A DNA stretch of 64,000 nucleotides from Gordionus sp. m RMFG-2023 (lineage: Eukaryota; Nematomorpha; Gordioida; Chordodea; Parachordodidae): the NCBI RefSeq assembly GCF_954871325.1, contig NC_088776.1, forward strand, positions 17,732,052 to 17,796,051. Reading direction: 5' to 3'. This document shows positions 60,374-64,000 of the stretch, piece after piece. How positions within the stretch are numbered: position 1 is the first letter of the stretch; each line of letters starts with the position of its first letter. A program made the position numbers and the translations under genes. A model generated the notes under the pieces. That model was not told the origin of the DNA, did not search any database, and saw only the letters and a program-made list of their open reading frames with translations.

Positions 60374-61015
60374 TCACCTTGAAATCTGCGCAAATACGAA
60401 TCTCGCCATTGTTTTTCCTGACATTTACTGTTGGGGTTGCCCATGGCACCCTAGTTATAGAGGAATCGATGGGCTCCAAAATCTCCTCAGCCACAAGGCG
60501 ATCAAGTTCTAGTTCAACCACTCTGCGTAATGGAAATGACACTCGACGAGTTGGAAACGATTTTGGAACAGCCGTATCTTTTAATTGGAGTCGCACAGCG
60601 AAATTACGTATCAACCCCGGTTTGCCGTCAAAAACAACTTTAAACTGTTTAGCTAACAAATTCCCCATTACGTCTTCCGTTAGTGACATCCTCGATCCGT
60701 GTGAGCATCGATTGTATTCGAACGGCCCAACGGGGGGGGCTTCGGCCCTCGGGGGCACCGATTGTATTCGAGCGGCCCATCGGGGCATCGTTGGTTTGGT
60801 GGCAACTTGAAGTTATTGTTTTTCTATTCGTTTTGAGAACCTGTTGTATGCTTACCTGTCTCGGTAACTCAAACCCAAATGCTAAAATCCATGGCAACCC
60901 AAACAGAGGTAGGTCATTTGACTTTATTATAATAACTGATAAATTGCGAATTTCCTTCCCCACTTGCATACGAACCATGGCTTCACCCATAAGATCCAAA
61001 GGCTTATCTCCATAG
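60374..61015 (-). pseudogene. Gypsy protease-to-RT linker region (fossil)
   Basis: Part of the LTR fossil. It contains the start of RT (FPTRRVSFPLRRVVELELDR, then EEILEPIDSS, TPTVNVRKNNGEIRICADFK) preceded by a protease-side segment (PLFGLPWILAFG). A short, more GC-rich repeat with CGATTGTATTCGA occurs three times around 60705-60800. Confidence 0.75.
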
Positions 61016-61020
61016 GCTGC

Positions 61021-61890
61021 TTATGGGTTTGTGGAAGATGTTAGTGGTTTGCCAATTTTCTCCCAAATATTCAATCCTATAATAGAGGCTTGTGCTCCTG
61101 TATCATAATCAAAAGTGACACTAAGTCCATTTATTTTGGCTGTGATCTTTGCCCTTTTATTTAATCCCCTTGTCCAGAGATTATTAATTGAATCACTTGA
61201 GTGAAAATGTGGTTTCACTGAGTTTAAATTGCGATATACAAGCTTACTACGGCAACATGCTGCGAAATGTTCGGTTCTTTGGCATTTAAAACATGTTTTG
61301 TCTTTAGCTGGGCATAAATATCTTTCATGCCAGCCGGCACAATTCTTACATTTATTATCGTAAAACTTATTATTAGGCTCCCTATAATTAATGTCTCTCT
61401 TAACACACTCTTGTGAATTAGGCATTTTATGTTTGCAATCTTGCGGTCTGACACTATTTACCAAGTCTTTCTTGATAGTCATTTCGTTTTGAGCATTTTC
61501 TGTTGCCGTGGCCATATCTAGCACGAACTGGAACGTCAGGGGCTTTTTGTTCACATCCAATGCTAAAGGATATTTAGTCCTAAGTTCAACTTCGAGACCT
61601 GATAAATCTATACCCGCAACTAATTGATCTCTTAACCGGCTGTCAACTTCTGACGGCGTAAAACAACTCGCTTTCGCAGTTATTTTGATTCTATTAGCGA
61701 ACTCTCCAATTGGTTCATTCTCATTCCTAATTAACCTTATGAAGTCGAATCTACTACCGAAAATGGTTTTATTCTTCTCAAAAATATGTAGCGAGACACT
61801 CCTTATCTTATCAAATTTAGTTGTTAGAATGGTTTCAGGAAATAAATATTGTTCGAGAATGTCAATGCCCTCAGCGCCAAAACTCACCAT
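61021..61890 (-). pseudogene. Gypsy gag and protease start (fossil)
   Basis: Part of the LTR fossil. It reads FIRLIRNENEPIGEFANRIK and DQLVAGIDLSGLE (gag), a zinc knuckle with CFKCQRTEHFAACC preceded by CKNCAGWHERYLC, and the protease motif FDYDTGAQASII. The frame is the upstream portion of the polyprotein in element orientation. Confidence 0.85.
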
Positions 61891-62112
61891 GAACAGGTCC
61901 TTATTTTCTTGATCGGTCGGTGTCCAGTTCTTTAGTCTTAACGTTGCGCCTCAAAATTGGAACCAACGTTGTATAGACCCATTAATTTGATATTTTTCTA
62001 ACTTATCAATTATACTAGTATTTTTGGACTGAGGCATAATTTATAAAATTAAAAACTATTTTCTTATTTGTTTTAATTAGAATATTAAAATCCCATCCTC
62101 GTCACCACTTTC

Positions 62113-62398
62113 ACGAAAGTAGAACCATTATTTATATTTATTTATTTCTATAACTCATTTACAATAGGTATCAGTTTTCATTGACATTTTATTCAGTATA
62201 ATTAAACATAAGGTGCAACTTAATTACAAATGGCGAGATATAATTACACGTTAATAGATTGATGTGTACATAATACATTAGGAAGTTAAACAACACCTAT
62301 TATATTAATCATAAATATATATATATATAATCATATCTAACTGGCAAATATAATATATAATATGATAAAATATTACAATAGATTACTTCTTTACTACA
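62113..62398 (-). repeat. 5' LTR of the minus-strand gypsy fossil
   Basis: Partner of 56297-56578, with a small insertion in the 'atatatatat' part. In element orientation it is the upstream LTR and is followed by TGGTGACGAGG. Confidence 0.85.
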
Positions 62399-62619
62399 AT
62401 ATTAACATCACTCAATAGTTATATATAAATTATTTAATAGATTTTTTTTTAAATATAAATTGATTTTATATACTATATAAAGAACAGAAATATATTGTAT
62501 TTTTAGTTAAATATTTTATAAATAAATTTAATAAATAAATATTTTAAAATTACTTTTTTAATCTTTGTCCAATTCCCTGCCCACCTTAACAAATAATTAG
62601 GGTGATTCTAGACAATTAA

Positions 62620-63130
62620 TTTTAAACATTAAATTTTACGATTGGTAGTAGAGTCAATTCTTTAACTTGCTCTATTCGCACTTTAGTCAACTAATTATAA
62701 CAAACTACGGCTATCGTAGTTTAATCATTTTTATTTAACATTAATTACGAAAATTCGCTGTTTGGTCATTATTAATTTGGGAAAATCACAATTTTGTTGT
62801 TTTAATTGAACCCAAATTACGGCAATTTGCAGTTTAATCATTTTAATTGAACAATTATTATGGCAATTAGTAGTTTGCGATGGTGATTCGCAGTTTTGTC
62901 AACTAATTTTTACATTAATTACAGAGATTAGTAGTTGAGTCATTTTAATTTAACGTAAACTGCGGCGATTCGAGTTTAGTCAACTAATTTTAGCATTAGC
63001 TTAGGTATTTTAACATTATTTCCATTCGTAGTTTAGTGAACTAATTTTAATTAATTACAGCGAGTCGCAGTTTAATCAACTAATTATATATTAATTACGG
63101 CGATTCTTAGTTTAGTCATCTATTTTATAA
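62620..63130 (+). repeat. ~41-bp satellite, right block
   Basis: Decayed copies of 'attaattacggcgattcgta' and 'gtttagtcaactaattttaa' continue the block seen at 55780-56165. Confidence 0.75.
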
Positions 63131-63783
63131 ATATCATTTTAATTTGGAATATGGCGTAACTGAAGGATTTGCTGTCACAACTCACAACAGCTGATTTATG
63201 TAAATCTCTACTATTTATAATCATATGACCTGACCTGTAAGATGATTATTAATAAAAAGTCAAATTTTATTAAAAACCAATCCAAACCGTTAACTTATAT
63301 TTCTTATACCTGAAAATAAACCTAACCCATTTATCTCTAATCTTTAATCCTACTCCTTACTTCAAATACTTGTTTAATTTTAAATATATCTTATTGAATT
63401 AAAAAATTTCTTTCAGTTATTCCTAGTTTTTATCTTTAATTAAACATTAATTTCCGTGATTTGTATTTTAGTCACGGTAATGCGCAATTTACCAGCGGTA
63501 GACTTATAGAATATTGAAGCCGATAAAAATTTGCAATCGCTTTCTTCCCTCTGAAATAAATTATGCATATAAATTCCCTTTTTCAAGATTTTTGGCTCAT
63601 TTCTTCCTCCCTTCGAAAGTTAAACCGTCGACTGTAAGCTTAACGAAAAAATTAAAGGACAAGATTTATTGAATTTTTAAAATTTGAATTATTTTTTTAT
63701 TTTTATAAATAAGATGACATTCGATGTCAAAATTTGACATCTTACAAAAAAATCTCACATCATATTTTTAAATATTTTTAGTA
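63131..63783. other. Spacer, nothing recognised
   Basis: AT-rich; one further satellite-like unit near 63450-63490. No gene supported. Confidence 0.4.
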
Positions 63784-63984
63784 ATGATAGGCAATGATAA
63801 AGATCTATTGAAACTGATAATAAGATCTAATACTGTATCTCTTGATGAATCAGGATTCGCAGAAAATGTCTTAATGTATAACACCAAACCAAAGATTATG
63901 ACAGATATAATTTTGGAAAGTTATCCAAACTTTTTAGAAGATAATGAAGATATAGAGAGTTTTAGATCTTTAGAAATTAAGTAA
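63784..63984 (+). CDS. Possible exon of an unknown gene
   Basis: A 66-codon frame begins MIGNDKDLLKLIIRSNTVSL and ends FRSLEIK. It is preceded by a good acceptor (TATTTTTAG before the ATG) and its stop codon overlaps a possible donor (AA/GTAATTG), so it may be an internal exon. Composition is ordinary for a soluble, acidic protein (ESYPNFLEDNEDIES). I do not recognise the family, and the window ends just beyond it. Confidence 0.35.
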   Translation: MIGNDKDLLKLIIRSNTVSLDESGFAENVLMYNTKPKIMTDIILESYPNFLEDNEDIESFRSLEIK

Positions 63985-64000
63985 TTGTATATACACTTTG

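Larger units (their letters stand above)
56297..62398 (-). mobile_element. Ty3/gypsy-type LTR fossil, minus strand, interrupted by a hAT
   Basis: LTRs of about 284 bp (56297-56578 and 62113-62398) are very similar. A purine tract (AAGGGGAAA) lies directly inside the 3' LTR, and a TGGTGACGAGG primer-binding-like site lies near the 5' LTR. Parts in order on the minus strand: gag with a CCHC knuckle and a protease DTGA motif (61.0-61.9 kb), reverse transcriptase (60.6-60.4 and 58.9-58.3 kb, split by the hAT insertion), RNase H (about 58.3-57.85 kb), and integrase with HHCC finger and DDE core (57.7-56.85 kb). The order RT-RNase H-integrase is that of Ty3/gypsy. It is a broken fossil with several breaks besides the insertion. 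The similar LTRs suggest a modest age. Confidence 0.9.

Overview
The window is eukaryotic nuclear DNA. It is strongly AT-rich by eye, has GT-AG introns, and is packed with DNA transposons (several hAT families, MULE, Helitron) plus Ty3/gypsy-type LTR fossils. It contains no operons, rRNA genes or bacterial-style gene packing. The species cannot be named from the sequence. A compact invertebrate or a microbial eukaryote with very short introns would fit.

One host gene can be read with confidence. It is a mitochondrial-type arginyl-tRNA synthetase (RARS2/MSR1-like) on the minus strand at 11472-23650. I traced 14 exons whose phases all agree and sum to 1587 nt (528 codons plus TGA). Its introns are bimodal: several are only 38-50 nt, while two (3.4 and 6.0 kb) are swollen with transposon debris.

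Layout. 1-2173: foldback-like element with internal ~230-bp repeats. 3518-6220: short broken gypsy fossil with TATCC target duplications. 6445-7036: palindromic pair of Helitron-type 3' ends. 8.6-10.4 kb: hAT-type MITEs. 11.5-23.7 kb: the synthetase gene, with nested hAT elements in its long introns. 24366-35490: an 11.1-kb MULE with 9-bp target duplications, a FLYWCH/MULE transposase and very long terminal inverted repeats built from ~14-bp GCGAAA-type units; two hAT elements sit inside it. 36541-39073 and 49734-53433: two related Helitrons; the first carries a LINE reverse-transcriptase relic, the second is split by a BED-finger hAT. 39480-45782: second copy of an internally inverted hAT family, itself hit by a 2.8-kb non-autonomous LTR element. 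46618-47429: non-autonomous MULE-like element carrying tRNA-like modules. 56.3-62.4 kb: minus-strand gypsy fossil interrupted by a 1.4-kb hAT and lying in a ~41-bp satellite. 63784-63984: a possible exon of unknown function.

Most of the structure was established by finding terminal inverted repeats together with exact target-site duplications. The insertions therefore give a relative history: element into element into intron. Apart from the synthetase, nothing points to a cooperating set of host genes. The notable system is the MULE with giant tandem-repeat termini.
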